A stretch of 64,000 bases of DNA, from positions 1,674,001 through 1,738,000 of the forward strand of contig NZ_CP083590.1 of the NCBI RefSeq assembly GCF_020099395.1, written 5' to 3'. How positions within the stretch are numbered: position 1 is the stretch's first letter; each line of letters starts with the position of its first letter. The notes beneath the pieces are model-generated. The model did not search any database, was not told where the DNA came from, and was given only the letters and a program-made list of their open reading frames with translations. A program made the position numbers and the translations under genes. Source of the DNA: Streptomyces mobaraensis. GTDB lineage: Bacteria > Actinomycetota > Actinomycetes > Streptomycetales > Streptomycetaceae. Shown piece after piece: positions 33,685 to 43,697 of the stretch.

Positions 33685-35034
33685 TCACGCGTACGGGTTG
33701 TCAGGCCAGTCCACCTCCCAGTTGTACAGGCCTTCGACCGCCTTATGGATTTTTCCCTGGCTCCCGTCGAGGAGCCACACCCTGTGCCCCTCCGTGATCA
33801 GGTAAGGGACGCCCGCCCAGCTCAACTCCTTGAACTGCACGGCCGTTCGAACGGTGCCGGTGATTTTTGACTGCCACTCGTGATCGCCCTTGACGGTGGC
33901 GGCGGGTGAGAACTCCCGTTGCTTCTTGTCGGCCAGGTCGTACACCGTCTGTTTCGTCGTCCCCGCCGACCAGTGGGGATAGAGGAACCGGCTGCTCCCG
34001 CCGTAGTATTTCTTCAGGTCCTCGGCCTTGGGGCTGCTGTCGTAGGGCTTGACGATTTTCCCGCCCTTGACCAGGTAACAGGTGCCCGCGTAGTTGATCG
34101 CGCTGTCCACGCCGTTCGCGAAAACGGTGTTCTTCAGCGCGGGGAAGTGCTCGTCGATCCTGCGGACGATGGGCGGATTTGACGAATTGCGACTGGGAAC
34201 ACCCCCGGTGATTGTCGCGTCCACGATCCTGGCGGCGTATTTGCCGAGGAAGAGGTACCACTCGTAGGAGGTGCTCCCCTCACGCGCGGCGCACAAGGTG
34301 GTGTCGGGGAGCGGGTAGGCGAGAGGTACCTGGTGCCAGTAACGGCGGATGAACCGCGGCCCGGCGGTGAGCTGCTCCTTCGCGACGTCGCAGGTGAGGT
34401 ACTTGTCGCCGACGAAGAAGTAGCCGGTGTCGGTACCGGGGATACGCAGGGCGGCGTCGATGCCGCCGGCCAGTTCGGGGACCTGCCGTCCCTGCAGCTT
34501 CCATTTGCGCTGGACGTCCACGGCGGTGCCGCAGGTGAAGGTGGTGTCCTCGTAACTGAGCCGCACGCACTGCTTGCCCTTGAACAGCCATGCGTTCGGT
34601 TTCTTGCCGCCCTCGGTGCCGCCCATCGCCGCGGTGAGGCCGGACTTGAACGCAGTGGGCAGCCCCGGAATGGCCTTGGTGAGGGTGGTGGCCGTCTTCG
34701 TCACCTTGTCATTGGCCCAGTCGAACTGGAGGATATTCTCCCCGGACGTCGCCCAGGTGATCGAGGCGGCCTTGTCATAGTCCGGGAAGACGGTTTCCAG
34801 CCGCTGGTTGAACGGGCTCGGCAGGTTCTGGTAGCGACCGAGTGTCGCCGGGAGATCGTAATAGCCGCGGAAGGCCAGGGAAATGGGGAACCAGCGAATC
34901 ACCCCGTTCTCCACTTGGCCCACCCCGGCCGATCCGTTCTGGACCAGGACGACGGCGTTCTCGGCGGGGTCCTTACTGTACGTGACCTTGGCCTTCTTGA
35001 GGTTGAAGGCGTGCCGGATGCCCTGTGTTGCCAT
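33685..35034 (-). CDS. Hemopexin-like repeat protein, last gene of the large operon
   Basis: This 449-residue soluble protein without signal peptide is built of repeats that resemble hemopexin blades: a Phe-Pro-x-hydrophobic turn followed by a YLFxGxxYxR-like strand. Examples are NAWLFKGKQCVRLSY, TGYFFVGDKYLTCD, EWYLFLGKYAARIVD, TCYLVKGGKIVKPY and GVPYLITEGHRVWLLDG. Hemopexin propellers bind haem, metals or partner proteins; in insect pathogens they occur in toxin-associated proteins. The ATG at 35034 follows GAAAGG. It starts 31 bases after the 995-residue gene and ends the six-gene operon. Base composition is less GC-rich than in the flanking housekeeping genes. Confidence 0.75.
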   Translation of the reverse strand: MATQGIRHAFNLKKAKVTYSKDPAENAVVLVQNGSAGVGQVENGVIRWFPISLAFRGYYDLPATLGRYQNLPSPFNQRLETVFPDYDKAASITWATSGENILQFDWANDKVTKTATTLTKAIPGLPTAFKSGLTAAMGGTEGGKKPNAWLFKGKQCVRLSYEDTTFTCGTAVDVQRKWKLQGRQVPELAGGIDAALRIPGTDTGYFFVGDKYLTCDVAKEQLTAGPRFIRRYWHQVPLAYPLPDTTLCAAREGSTSYEWYLFLGKYAARIVDATITGGVPSRNSSNPPIVRRIDEHFPALKNTVFANGVDSAINYAGTCYLVKGGKIVKPYDSSPKAEDLKKYYGGSSRFLYPHWSAGTTKQTVYDLADKKQREFSPAATVKGDHEWQSKITGTVRTAVQFKELSWAGVPYLITEGHRVWLLDGSQGKIHKAVEGLYNWEVDWPDNPYA

Positions 35035-35065
35035 GCTGCGCCTTTCGCTTTTTCGGTGGTACCTG

Positions 35066-38053
35066 CTAGTTGGCCCGGCCGCCCAGCGGAATCCATACCA
35101 GCGACGCGGTGCGGCTCGTGCTGTGCTCGACCGCTTCGCCCGAGGGGTGGGCCGAGGCGGCGGCGATCGTGAGGGTGGCGCCCTTCGGCACCGGGAGGAA
35201 GACGGCGTCAGGGACGGTCTGGGTGCCGTCCGCCGACTTGGCGCTGTACAGCGACACTTCATAGGACGAACCGGTCGCGGGCGTCACCTTGGCGGTCACC
35301 TTGCTGCCGGACGTGCTGTCGTCGCTGATGTACCCGACCAGGAAACCGTCGCTCGCCGTGTTCGACTTGGTCCAGGGCTGGGTGAAGCCGTAGCCGACCT
35401 TCTCCGGGGGGCCGATCACCGTCATGCGGCCGGTCACGTGCAGTTCGGTGAAGTCGGCGTTCGGGTTGGCGGAGGTGACCGTGGTGGCGGCGACCTCCAG
35501 CATCCTGCCGGTGCCGTAGGGGCCTTCCGAGGCAATGAGGGCGAACGCGGTGTCCTTGGTCAGCCCTCTGACCGTGTGCTCGGTCGTACCGGTGACGTTC
35601 TCCGTCACCGTCGCTTCCCGCGCGTCGCTGTAGACGAGGGTCAGGGTGGTCGACGGGTCGGCCGTCCAGGACAACGTCACGCTTCCGCCGTTGGGCACCT
35701 GGAGGCTGTCCGGGCGGAACCCACTGATGCGCCGCCGCATTCCGTCGCCGGCGCTCCGCACGGCATCGTCCTCCTGCCGGGGCGCGACCACCGTGGCGAG
35801 CGCGAGGCTCTCCTCCTCCTGCGGCCCCGCGCCCTCGCCCATCTCGCCCGCGCCGAACGGGAGCCAGGTCAGCAGCGTGTCGATCGCATGGGTACTGCCG
35901 GGTTCCCGTTTGACGGCGACGGTCGCGTCACGGGCGACCGGGACCACGATGCCCACGGGCAGCAGGTCGCCGTACTCCTCCTTCGGGTCGTACGCCAGCG
36001 ACCGCGCGCGGTACGCCGTGCCGCCCTTCGGGGTGACGTCGACCTGCAGCGTGACGGGCTCGTTCTTCGCCCGGACGCCGGCGCCCTCGACGTCCCCGCT
36101 CAGGGAGCGGCCGGGTCTCCGGTTGATGGCGGACAGCACCAGCAGACCGTCCGCCTCCGCTCGTCCCTGCCACGTGCTGGTGAAGGAGGGGGACCAGACC
36201 TGGCGCTTCCCAAGGATGGTGCACGTGCCGGCGACCTTGAGCGTCTTGACCGTGAGGTCCGGTTCGGAGACGGTCACCGTCGTGGACAGCGAATGGAGCA
36301 CCTTGTTCTGCTGCGCGGTGTCGTAGGCCGTGAGCGTCACCGGCGTGGTGCGGTAGAGCTTGTCGATGGTGTATTCGTTCACGGTGGAGACGTTCGCCTT
36401 CTTGTCGTCCCACACCAGCTCGTAGCGGACGTTACTGAGGCTGACTGCCTGCCAGGTGATGCGGGCCCGGCCGCCGCGTCGCACGGTGGGGGGCTGAGCG
36501 CGCAGCCCTCTCATCTTCAGTTCCGGGGCCCCCTTCAGCACCCGAAGTTTCACCGGGGTGCTCTGCGAGCCGTCGCGTTCCTCACGGATCTCGATCTCGG
36601 CGGTCCCGGTCGCCTTGTTGACGGTGACGTCCTGCAGGGTCAGATTCTCGGGCGTTTGCCGGAAGATCAGTTCCTGCCCGGGGTCGGCCTCGTAGTGGGT
36701 GTCGTCGATCTTGTCGAAGGACGACCAGCGTGTGTAGAGGGTGCTGATGCCGTCGAGTGACTCGGTGAGATGGCCCTTGCCGGTTCCCAGGGGCAGGGTG
36801 ATGGTGAGCTTCGAGAGCTTCTCATTGGTGTCGGCCGTGTCCACGTGGAGGTTGAAGGTGACCTTGCTGGGCTGGGTCGCGGTGGACACCTCGACGTCGC
36901 GCGGCGCGTAGGCGTACATGAGCCGGGGCGCGGAGCCACTGGCCGGCACGGCTTCGCCGATTTCCTGCTTGGAGACGGTGAGCCCCTTGCCCCCGAGGGG
37001 GATCCAGGTCAGCGAGCCGTTGTCCGGGACCATGAGAGCGGTCAGCTCGATCTTGGAGCCGGCGGGCACGGGAACGCAGAGGGCGGCGGGGGTCTTGGGC
37101 TTCTCCGCGCTGTTCCGGACCGTCCGGCGCTGCGTGTGGCTGAGCTGGGCGTCGGTGAAGACGTTGAGGAACACGCGGCAGGTCCGGTGGCCCTGGACGG
37201 AGAACGTGGGCTGGTAGAGCAGCAGCCCATCGGTCTGCGCCACGGCGACGAAGGCGCCCTTGCCCCAGTCCTGCGGGTAGGTGACGGGTGTGCCGAAGAG
37301 CTGGGCCGAGGTCTGGACGGCCAGGTCACCGGTGACGACCTTGGGGCGCCGGACCGTGGCGTGGATGCTCTGGTAGTTGTGCAGGGTCTGGTTACCCTCG
37401 ACGCTCTGCGCCCGGACCACGAAAGTGGTGGGGTAGGTCACGTTCTGGACGGTGGTACTCCAGGTGCCGTCCTTGAGCTGCGGTGCGGGCGCCGTGTCGT
37501 CGGTGTTGTAGTACACCGTGTACTCGGCCGTACTGGACCCCTCCCACTTCACCGTGACCGGGTTTCCGCAGGCGACATCGGCGGGATCGGTCCGCAGGTT
37601 GGTGAACTTCACCGCAGTCGAGACCTTCTCGACCTGCACCTTCGCGGGTCGGTCCGTGGCGGTGTTCCCGGTCTTGGCGCTGTTCTCCGTGATCGCGATC
37701 GTGGCTACGCCGTGCCGGTCGTGGACGGTGATCTGCTTGAAGCCGAAGGTGAAGTCGCCTTTGGGTTCGCTGCTGGTGGTGGCGGTGAACCTGCCCTCGA
37801 CCTTCGGGTCCTTCTCCAGCTTCCAGCCGCCCGTGGTCGGCGCGATGCCCAGAACCGACTTCCAGGTTGCGGACGTGAACAGTGATTCCTTGCCGGTTCC
37901 GACGGGGAACTGGAAGACCAGCTTTCCGCATGCGACGTCGCCGGGGATCTGGACGAGGATCTGCACCTCGGCCAGCGTGGAGCCGGCGTAGAAGACCTTC
38001 GGGCGCAGCGCGCGCCCGTAGCGGAGAAGGGATGACGTGCCGTCGTTGGACAT
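35066..38053 (-). CDS. 995-residue modular Ig-like protein, unrecognised family
   Basis: The protein is built from repeated modules. Type N domains at residues 20-145 and 377-508 share an (F/L)P(V/L)GTGK turn. Ig-like domains at about 150-236, 514-598 and 776-865 each begin F/LRxxPxxVxxGxxVTxxW. C-terminal beta domains at 240-356, 599-737 and 868-992 contain DGxLxxY-like strands and each end in W(I/L)P(L/F)GG or GA. The order is N-Ig-T, N-Ig-T, Ig-T. No signal peptide, membrane segment or catalytic motif is visible. The ATG at 38053 lies 32 bases after the preceding stop; the open frame further upstream belongs to the neighbouring gene's other frame. A structural or adhesive role is an inference only. 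Confidence 0.8.
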   Translation of the reverse strand: MSNDGTSSLLRYGRALRPKVFYAGSTLAEVQILVQIPGDVACGKLVFQFPVGTGKESLFTSATWKSVLGIAPTTGGWKLEKDPKVEGRFTATTSSEPKGDFTFGFKQITVHDRHGVATIAITENSAKTGNTATDRPAKVQVEKVSTAVKFTNLRTDPADVACGNPVTVKWEGSSTAEYTVYYNTDDTAPAPQLKDGTWSTTVQNVTYPTTFVVRAQSVEGNQTLHNYQSIHATVRRPKVVTGDLAVQTSAQLFGTPVTYPQDWGKGAFVAVAQTDGLLLYQPTFSVQGHRTCRVFLNVFTDAQLSHTQRRTVRNSAEKPKTPAALCVPVPAGSKIELTALMVPDNGSLTWIPLGGKGLTVSKQEIGEAVPASGSAPRLMYAYAPRDVEVSTATQPSKVTFNLHVDTADTNEKLSKLTITLPLGTGKGHLTESLDGISTLYTRWSSFDKIDDTHYEADPGQELIFRQTPENLTLQDVTVNKATGTAEIEIREERDGSQSTPVKLRVLKGAPELKMRGLRAQPPTVRRGGRARITWQAVSLSNVRYELVWDDKKANVSTVNEYTIDKLYRTTPVTLTAYDTAQQNKVLHSLSTTVTVSEPDLTVKTLKVAGTCTILGKRQVWSPSFTSTWQGRAEADGLLVLSAINRRPGRSLSGDVEGAGVRAKNEPVTLQVDVTPKGGTAYRARSLAYDPKEEYGDLLPVGIVVPVARDATVAVKREPGSTHAIDTLLTWLPFGAGEMGEGAGPQEEESLALATVVAPRQEDDAVRSAGDGMRRRISGFRPDSLQVPNGGSVTLSWTADPSTTLTLVYSDAREATVTENVTGTTEHTVRGLTKDTAFALIASEGPYGTGRMLEVAATTVTSANPNADFTELHVTGRMTVIGPPEKVGYGFTQPWTKSNTASDGFLVGYISDDSTSGSKVTAKVTPATGSSYEVSLYSAKSADGTQTVPDAVFLPVPKGATLTIAAASAHPSGEAVEHSTSRTASLVWIPLGGRAN

Positions 38054-38085
38054 GGTTCCCGTTCTGGTGGGGTGGGTGGGTTCGG

Positions 38086-41000
38086 TCAGCCGGTGAGCGG
38101 AGTGCGCAGGTGCAGGAAGCCGTCGCGGGCGGGCGGGCGCCCGGCATCGGGGGCCGCGTCGCTGAGCTGGGCTTCGGTGCCCGCCGTGCTGATGGGGTAG
38201 TCGTGCCAGATCCGCTCGTCGCGGCGTTCGACGAAGGTCCACTCGCCCTGCCAGGCGGCGGGGCGGGGCATCCGGATCTTGCCCTCGGCCTCCAGCTCGG
38301 CCAGCAGCGGACCGGTGCGGAACGAGGCACGCCCGGCGCGCACGAACGGGTCGGAGTACCGGGCGGGGAGGCGCAGCGTCTCGACGGGCACCACGTCGGT
38401 GAAGGCGTGGACGGCGCTGAACGGGTCGGCGAGGAGCGTCACCCGGGTGTCGAGTGAGTGGTCCGCCGTCTTGGACGGGTCGGGGGCGGGGGTGAACGTG
38501 ACGGTGACGCCCTGGTCCTGCGTACCGGCTCCGAGGTATCCCCCGCTGTCCGCGGGCTGGGGATCGGTGACGTACACCCGTTGGTAGTCGTCGCCCCGGA
38601 CGTACCCGTAGAGCCCGTCCGCGGGCAGGGCCGCCGCACCGAGCCGGACGGTGACCGGCTTCTTGGTGTAGGCGTCGTCCGGCGTGACCCCGAGCGCCTT
38701 CCACTGCGGGCTGACGGCGACCGGACCGGCGAGTTCGCCGCGCAGCCGGGCCCGTAGCAGGACGACCGGGCGGCCGAGGAGCAGGGACAGTGTCCGCTCC
38801 GTGGCACCGGGGCCGGGGCTGGTGGTGGCGCTGACCCGGTCGATCGAGGTGACGAGGGCCGACAGCGCCTGCCGGCCCTTGCCCCGCAGGCCGGTGACGA
38901 AGGCCGCGAGGTGCCGCATGGTGGTGGTGTTCAGCTCGACGGCGTGGGGCAGCGGGCGCCACACCACCTGGGAGTCGCCTGTCTTCTTCACCGCCGTGCA
39001 CAGTTCGCCCACGGGATCGCCCGCCGGTCCGTAGACGAGCAGGGACCCGCCGAGACGGTTGGCCAGGAGCCAGCCGACGACCGGGCTGGGGTCGGCCGTG
39101 TCCTCCAGACCCGGGTCGATGACGCGCCGGTCGTCGCCCGCGCTGAGGAAGTCGAACCGCAGCCGGGCGGACTGCTGGAGGCGGGGAGCGAGTTGCAGCC
39201 ACTTGTCGGTGGCGTGGTCGCGGACGGCCGTGCCCGGGACGATGTGCGGGGACCGGGCGAGCTGGTCGCCGGCGTAGTTCTTGGTGATCAGGTCTAGGGA
39301 CCGGCCGAAGGTGTCGACGACGCTGAGGCGGGTGATGAGGAACTGGCCGCAGGACAGCGGGCGGAACGCGCGTCCGGTATCCTTCAGCTCGTTCTCGAAG
39401 GGGATGCTGCGCGGGCCGCCCGCTACGAGGGCCCCGGTGCCGGGAAACTGTCCGATGGCCATGCCGGCCGGCGTGGCGTGGGTGCCCTCCGAGCTGAGCC
39501 GCATCCACGCGTTCAAGCCGTGCAGGGTCTGGGACAGCAGGTCGAGGCTGCCCATCTCCTCGGCCTGGGCACGGAGCCGTTCGGCCGCGTCGTCGTCGGC
39601 GAGACCGAGGCTGTAGTGCTCCAGCTGCCGTTGGAGGACGTGCGGGATCTGGGCGGTGAGCAGCGAACGCCCCGAGAAGGAGGGGCCGGTGGTGGTCGCG
39701 GCCTTGGTACGGGTCCATCGCAGGCGGCCGTCGGCGGTGAGCGTCCACTGGCCGGCGGCGGCGCCGGCGGTCGAGTCGGCGCCGCCGGGGAAGGCCAGGG
39801 GATGGATCTCGGTCTTCCACAGGACGAACAGGGGTGACCAGGGCTCGGCGGTCCAGCGGTCGGTCAGTTCGGGCAAGGCGCCGGTGACCTTGGCGGGCTT
39901 CGCGTACAGCTCTTCGAGCAGCGTCGGGTACGTGCCCGGAGCGGACGACTGCGACAAGGCCGCCTGGTGCAGGAGACAGAGCTCGCCGGCCAGGGCGGCC
40001 GCCGTGGGCGAGCCGCTGCCGCTGCCCGGGGCCGGCAGCTTCTTCCAGGCGCCGCCGGGGAGCTTGGGCTGGACCTTCGTGCCGCTCTTGTCCGTGAAGG
40101 CGGTGACCAGCTTGTCCGAGGACCGGCACTGCGGGGCGGACGGCACCGCGGGGTGCCGGCCGCCCCGCGCGCCCCGGATCAGGACCACCGGGTCGGTGGG
40201 GGTGTGGACCGCGCCGTGCGGGTGGCGGGCCAGGCGGGTGCCGAAGGGTGAGGCGACGCCGTCCAGCCCGCGGCGCAGGCCGGCGACCTCCTGCTGCACC
40301 GCACGGACCTTGGCCGCCAGTGAGGTCGCGGTCCCGGGGTCGAGCTGGGCGTTCAGCTTCTCGGTCGTCCCGGACGGACGTTTGGCGTCGGGGAGGTTGC
40401 GCAGCCACCACAGGTGGTAGAGGCGTGCCTGCGAGCCGTGCAGTTGGGCCTCCGCATGGGCGAGGGCCGCCTCGGCGGAGTTCAGCGCGTCCACCGACGG
40501 GAGGTCGTCATCGCCGCCCGCCTGCGCCGGCACCAGGGGTTCGGACGTCCAGCGGAAGCGGGCCGGCGCACGGTGGAACCAGTCCCGGTGCAGTGCGTGG
40601 CGGGCCGCCTGGGGGGCGTCGAGGTCGTCGGTGAGTCCGTGCTGGAGGGCGGTGAGCAGGGCGTCGTTCTCCGTGCCGGGCCCCGTCAGGGCGCTGAGGG
40701 CGTCACTGGCGCTGTTGCCGACCGCGACCCGTACCGCGTCCTTGGCCTTGTCCTTGTCCGGCATGGACTCCTTGACGTCCTTCTTCCCCTTGGGATCCCA
40801 GATCACGGAGACGGCCGCGCCCACGAAGAGCGAGCGTTTCGGGTAGGCCGTCATGCCCGTCGGGAGCCGCCAGCCCAGCCGGGACGGGTCGGGCGTGGTG
40901 GTGAGGATGTCGTCGGCGGCGCGGGAGTACCAGCCGGCGACGAGGTAGCTGACGGCGAACCACTCCTCGTCCATGCCGACGCACTTGTCCAGCAGGGAGA

Positions 41001-41556
41001 AGACGTTGTGGCAGTAGGGTTGGAAGGCGGCGAACGCGGGGAGCCCGGGGCCGACGGCCGTGAGGAACTGCGCCGTGTTCGGCCGGGGTTCGGTCCAGCC
41101 GTCCTCGGCGTTCTTCAGCTCGCCGATCCAGCAGGCCTTGAGTTTGCCGTCGGCACCGGGGCGCGCGTACCGGGCGGCATGGGCGTCCGGGTCGTCGAGG
41201 CTGTCGCGCACCTGGTCGCTCTCGACCATCCAGGAGGTGGCGAGGACCTGTTTACCCGTCGCGTCGGTGGCCTGGCGCAGGACGAGCCAGCGGTTGGGCA
41301 CGAGGGGGAACGCCGGCGGGCCGGCCGCTTCCGTGCCACCGCGGCAGAGGGCCTCCGGTAGGCGCCAGTGCAGTCGGATGCCCCGGTCCCGGCCCTGGTC
41401 GAGCGAGAATCCGCTGAACGGGTCCGGCTCCACCGGGCGTTGGGAGTTGATCGCTCCGCGGAAGTCGGGGCGCCAGCGGACGAAGCCCTTCTCCGTGCGG
41501 AACGTCAGGGTGCGGGCCTCCACCCGGACCGGGACGACGAGAGGACCGGTGGTCAT
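38086..41556 (-). CDS. 1156-residue protein, unrecognised family
   Basis: This large soluble protein is rich in Trp and Pro, with no signal peptide, transmembrane helix or known catalytic motif. Distinctive stretches are FRGAINSQRPVEPDPFSGFSL, then GIRLHWRLPEAL and FPLVPNRWLVLRQ in the first 110 residues, NVFSLLDKCVGMDEEWFAVSYLVAGWYSR near 200, a helical part near 390-440 and LNAWMRLSSEG in the middle. I recall similar GIxLHWxLPxAL/VPNRWLV proteins as uncharacterised in other bacteria but cannot name the family. The ATG at 41556 has AGGAAGC upstream and starts 12 bases after the preceding gene, so it is co-translated with the operon. Confidence 0.8.
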   Translation of the reverse strand: MTTGPLVVPVRVEARTLTFRTEKGFVRWRPDFRGAINSQRPVEPDPFSGFSLDQGRDRGIRLHWRLPEALCRGGTEAAGPPAFPLVPNRWLVLRQATDATGKQVLATSWMVESDQVRDSLDDPDAHAARYARPGADGKLKACWIGELKNAEDGWTEPRPNTAQFLTAVGPGLPAFAAFQPYCHNVFSLLDKCVGMDEEWFAVSYLVAGWYSRAADDILTTTPDPSRLGWRLPTGMTAYPKRSLFVGAAVSVIWDPKGKKDVKESMPDKDKAKDAVRVAVGNSASDALSALTGPGTENDALLTALQHGLTDDLDAPQAARHALHRDWFHRAPARFRWTSEPLVPAQAGGDDDLPSVDALNSAEAALAHAEAQLHGSQARLYHLWWLRNLPDAKRPSGTTEKLNAQLDPGTATSLAAKVRAVQQEVAGLRRGLDGVASPFGTRLARHPHGAVHTPTDPVVLIRGARGGRHPAVPSAPQCRSSDKLVTAFTDKSGTKVQPKLPGGAWKKLPAPGSGSGSPTAAALAGELCLLHQAALSQSSAPGTYPTLLEELYAKPAKVTGALPELTDRWTAEPWSPLFVLWKTEIHPLAFPGGADSTAGAAAGQWTLTADGRLRWTRTKAATTTGPSFSGRSLLTAQIPHVLQRQLEHYSLGLADDDAAERLRAQAEEMGSLDLLSQTLHGLNAWMRLSSEGTHATPAGMAIGQFPGTGALVAGGPRSIPFENELKDTGRAFRPLSCGQFLITRLSVVDTFGRSLDLITKNYAGDQLARSPHIVPGTAVRDHATDKWLQLAPRLQQSARLRFDFLSAGDDRRVIDPGLEDTADPSPVVGWLLANRLGGSLLVYGPAGDPVGELCTAVKKTGDSQVVWRPLPHAVELNTTTMRHLAAFVTGLRGKGRQALSALVTSIDRVSATTSPGPGATERTLSLLLGRPVVLLRARLRGELAGPVAVSPQWKALGVTPDDAYTKKPVTVRLGAAALPADGLYGYVRGDDYQRVYVTDPQPADSGGYLGAGTQDQGVTVTFTPAPDPSKTADHSLDTRVTLLADPFSAVHAFTDVVPVETLRLPARYSDPFVRAGRASFRTGPLLAELEAEGKIRMPRPAAWQGEWTFVERRDERIWHDYPISTAGTEAQLSDAAPDAGRPPARDGFLHLRTPLTG

Positions 41557-41568
41557 CTGGGCTGCTTC

Positions 41569-43689
41569 CTACGCGGCGGGAAAGGTGATCTGGTGAGGGC
41601 TGTTGAGCAACTGGACCGCGAGGTCGGACGACTTGAACGCCGCGGAGCCGATGCCGTGCTGTTTCGCCAGGGCGGTGGACAGTGAGGAGGAGTGGGTGCC
41701 GAAGCGGAAGACGGCACGCTGCGTGTCCCGCTGGAACGCGGCGAGACCGGTGAGTTTCCGGCCGGTGATCTCCTTGCCGCAGTCGGTCCCGGTGGGCTGC
41801 CGCAGGTTGATGACGTCCGGACCGTCGATGCCGAAGTGCAGTCCCTGGGCCGGCTCGCGCAGCACGACCGAGGCGGGGACGGCGTCGAACAGGCAGATCA
41901 GGACGTCGGCGGCGAGCACGGAGCGGCGCAGGATCTCGACCCCGGCGCCGCCGGACACCTCGATGACCAGGTCCGGGCAGTCCGACACCAGGGCGGAACG
42001 CAGCAGCAGGCCCGCCTGCGGGCGGGGTGGCGGGGCGATCGCCGTCATGGCCCGTTCGGCCAGCGCGTCGACCTCGCCGAAGCGGCCCACGCCGCGGGCC
42101 CCGGCGCACAGCCGCGACAGCCAGTCCTGGTCGACGTGGAAGAACCGCAGGCTCTCGGGCGGCAGCATTCCCGCGTCCGGCACCAGGTAGCCGAACGGCA
42201 CCTGCTCCAGCAGTTCCAGGCGGCGCAGCCAGGAGCGGGCGTTGACCAGCTCCGTCGTCTCGGCGCCGAGGGCGGCCAGGGCGTCGGCCACCTCCTCCGC
42301 CCGGGTGTGCAGGAGAGCGGCGGCCGGGGCGGTCCGCTCCCCGGATGGGGGGCCGCTCTCCCGGTCCGGCCGGCTGCCGGGCGGTACGTCGAGGGCCGCG
42401 GCCACGGCGTCGGCGGGGCCGTTGGCGAACCACGCGGTCAGCCGCTCCCCGGGTGACGCGGGCACCCGCCACCGGCCGGACTCGGGTGGGCCGGTCGTGA
42501 GCATCCGGGTGACCGTCCGGCGGGCGACGGCCAGCCAGCCGGTCAGTGAGGCCACGTAGTCGGCGTCCGAGAGGGCGAGGGCGCGGCCCAGGCTCCACGC
42601 GGAGGCGTAGCCGATGTCGAACACGCCGTGGTCGGGCAGGTAGACGGCCGCGTGGTCGCCGCTGGTCACGTGCTGGGGCAGGTCCGGGAGCGCGGGGGGC
42701 ACCACGGGCGTCAGCGGCCCCCGGTACCACGCGAGGGTCTGCTCACCCGAGGAGAGCCGGCTCGGCACGGGGACGTAGCCCCGGTTCAGCCGTCGCCGGA
42801 CCTCCTTCTCCGCGGCGCTGCCGCCCGCGGTGCCCCGGGGAGGGCGCCGCAGCAGCAGGTCGCCGCCGGCCAGTTTGCCGACCACGGCCGGGAAATGCCT
42901 GGCCCCGTCCTTGGACGTGAACGTCCACGACCACAGGGACACCAGCCGTACCCACTGCGGGTTGCCCGGCAGAGTGCCCGTCAGGTGTTTGCCGTGGCCC
43001 TCCAGGGAGACCAGGTGGGCGGCGTACGGCCCCGGCTTCCTGGGCAGCCGGCCGGCGAGCAGGACCGCGAAGTCGCCCTCGACCAGTTCCTCGCCCCGGA
43101 AGGCGGCGGCCGGCCTGGCCTTGCGGACGTGGGCCGCGTGTGCCAGTTCGTCGTCGCTGTCGCGGGGACACACCTGGGTGAACACCGTGGCCAGGACGTC
43201 GATGGTGCGGCACGGCAGCGTCTGCTCGGCGGCCGTCGGCGTCACGGCCGGCACCGCGACGCCGCTCTCCGCCTTCGGCACGTCCGCCCCGGTCCGGGGA
43301 GTCGCCAGCCCTCCGGCCGCGGGGTCCTCGCGGATTTCGCCCGGGCCGAGGACGAGCAGCGCCATCCAGGGGAGGTCCTGGTGCTTGGAGTCGGAACCGA
43401 TGAGCCGCTGCCAGGGCAGCGACGGCCGGCGCAGGGTGCAGTGCGGCAGCGTTTGGTCGAAGCGGCCGGCCGCGCCGTTCGCGGGGTGCACCGCGTGGAC
43501 GGTGACCGGGTCGAGGGCGAAGCGGGGCGCGGTGACCTGCACGGGCTGGACGAGCGGCTGGAAGAACTCCTTGCCCAGCTCGCCGTTCTTCGGGCTGGTG
43601 ACCTTCTGGGTGACGGTGACGGTGTAGTCCCCGGCGGTCAGCCCGGGGCGCTGGGTGTCGTGGAAGTGCAGGTCGAGCGGCACGGACAT
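41569..43689 (-). CDS. 706-residue protein, unrecognised family
   Basis: This soluble protein without export signal has recognisable, probably conserved segments: LPWQRLIGSD and LPWMALLVLGPGEI (residues 91-118), YVPVPSRLSSGEQTLAWYRGPL (305-326), FDIGYASAWSLGRALALSD (357-375) and LVPDAGMLPPESLRFFHVD (502-520). The last two read like motifs I have seen in uncharacterised proteins of myxobacteria and actinobacteria, but I cannot assign a family. The ATG at 43689 lies eight bases after the DUF6603-like gene. The strict co-arrangement suggests that it is a structural partner of the two neighbouring giant proteins. Confidence 0.8.
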   Translation of the reverse strand: MSVPLDLHFHDTQRPGLTAGDYTVTVTQKVTSPKNGELGKEFFQPLVQPVQVTAPRFALDPVTVHAVHPANGAAGRFDQTLPHCTLRRPSLPWQRLIGSDSKHQDLPWMALLVLGPGEIREDPAAGGLATPRTGADVPKAESGVAVPAVTPTAAEQTLPCRTIDVLATVFTQVCPRDSDDELAHAAHVRKARPAAAFRGEELVEGDFAVLLAGRLPRKPGPYAAHLVSLEGHGKHLTGTLPGNPQWVRLVSLWSWTFTSKDGARHFPAVVGKLAGGDLLLRRPPRGTAGGSAAEKEVRRRLNRGYVPVPSRLSSGEQTLAWYRGPLTPVVPPALPDLPQHVTSGDHAAVYLPDHGVFDIGYASAWSLGRALALSDADYVASLTGWLAVARRTVTRMLTTGPPESGRWRVPASPGERLTAWFANGPADAVAAALDVPPGSRPDRESGPPSGERTAPAAALLHTRAEEVADALAALGAETTELVNARSWLRRLELLEQVPFGYLVPDAGMLPPESLRFFHVDQDWLSRLCAGARGVGRFGEVDALAERAMTAIAPPPRPQAGLLLRSALVSDCPDLVIEVSGGAGVEILRRSVLAADVLICLFDAVPASVVLREPAQGLHFGIDGPDVINLRQPTGTDCGKEITGRKLTGLAAFQRDTQRAVFRFGTHSSSLSTALAKQHGIGSAAFKSSDLAVQLLNSPHQITFPAA

Positions 43690-43697
43690 GGCGCGGT

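Noticed and set aside
35066..40411. A 1781-codon open frame on the minus strand that would fuse the 995-residue protein to upstream sequence
   Set aside because: The upstream 780 codons are Arg/Pro-rich antiphase of the 1156-residue gene, and a normal ATG with operon-like spacing exists at 38053.
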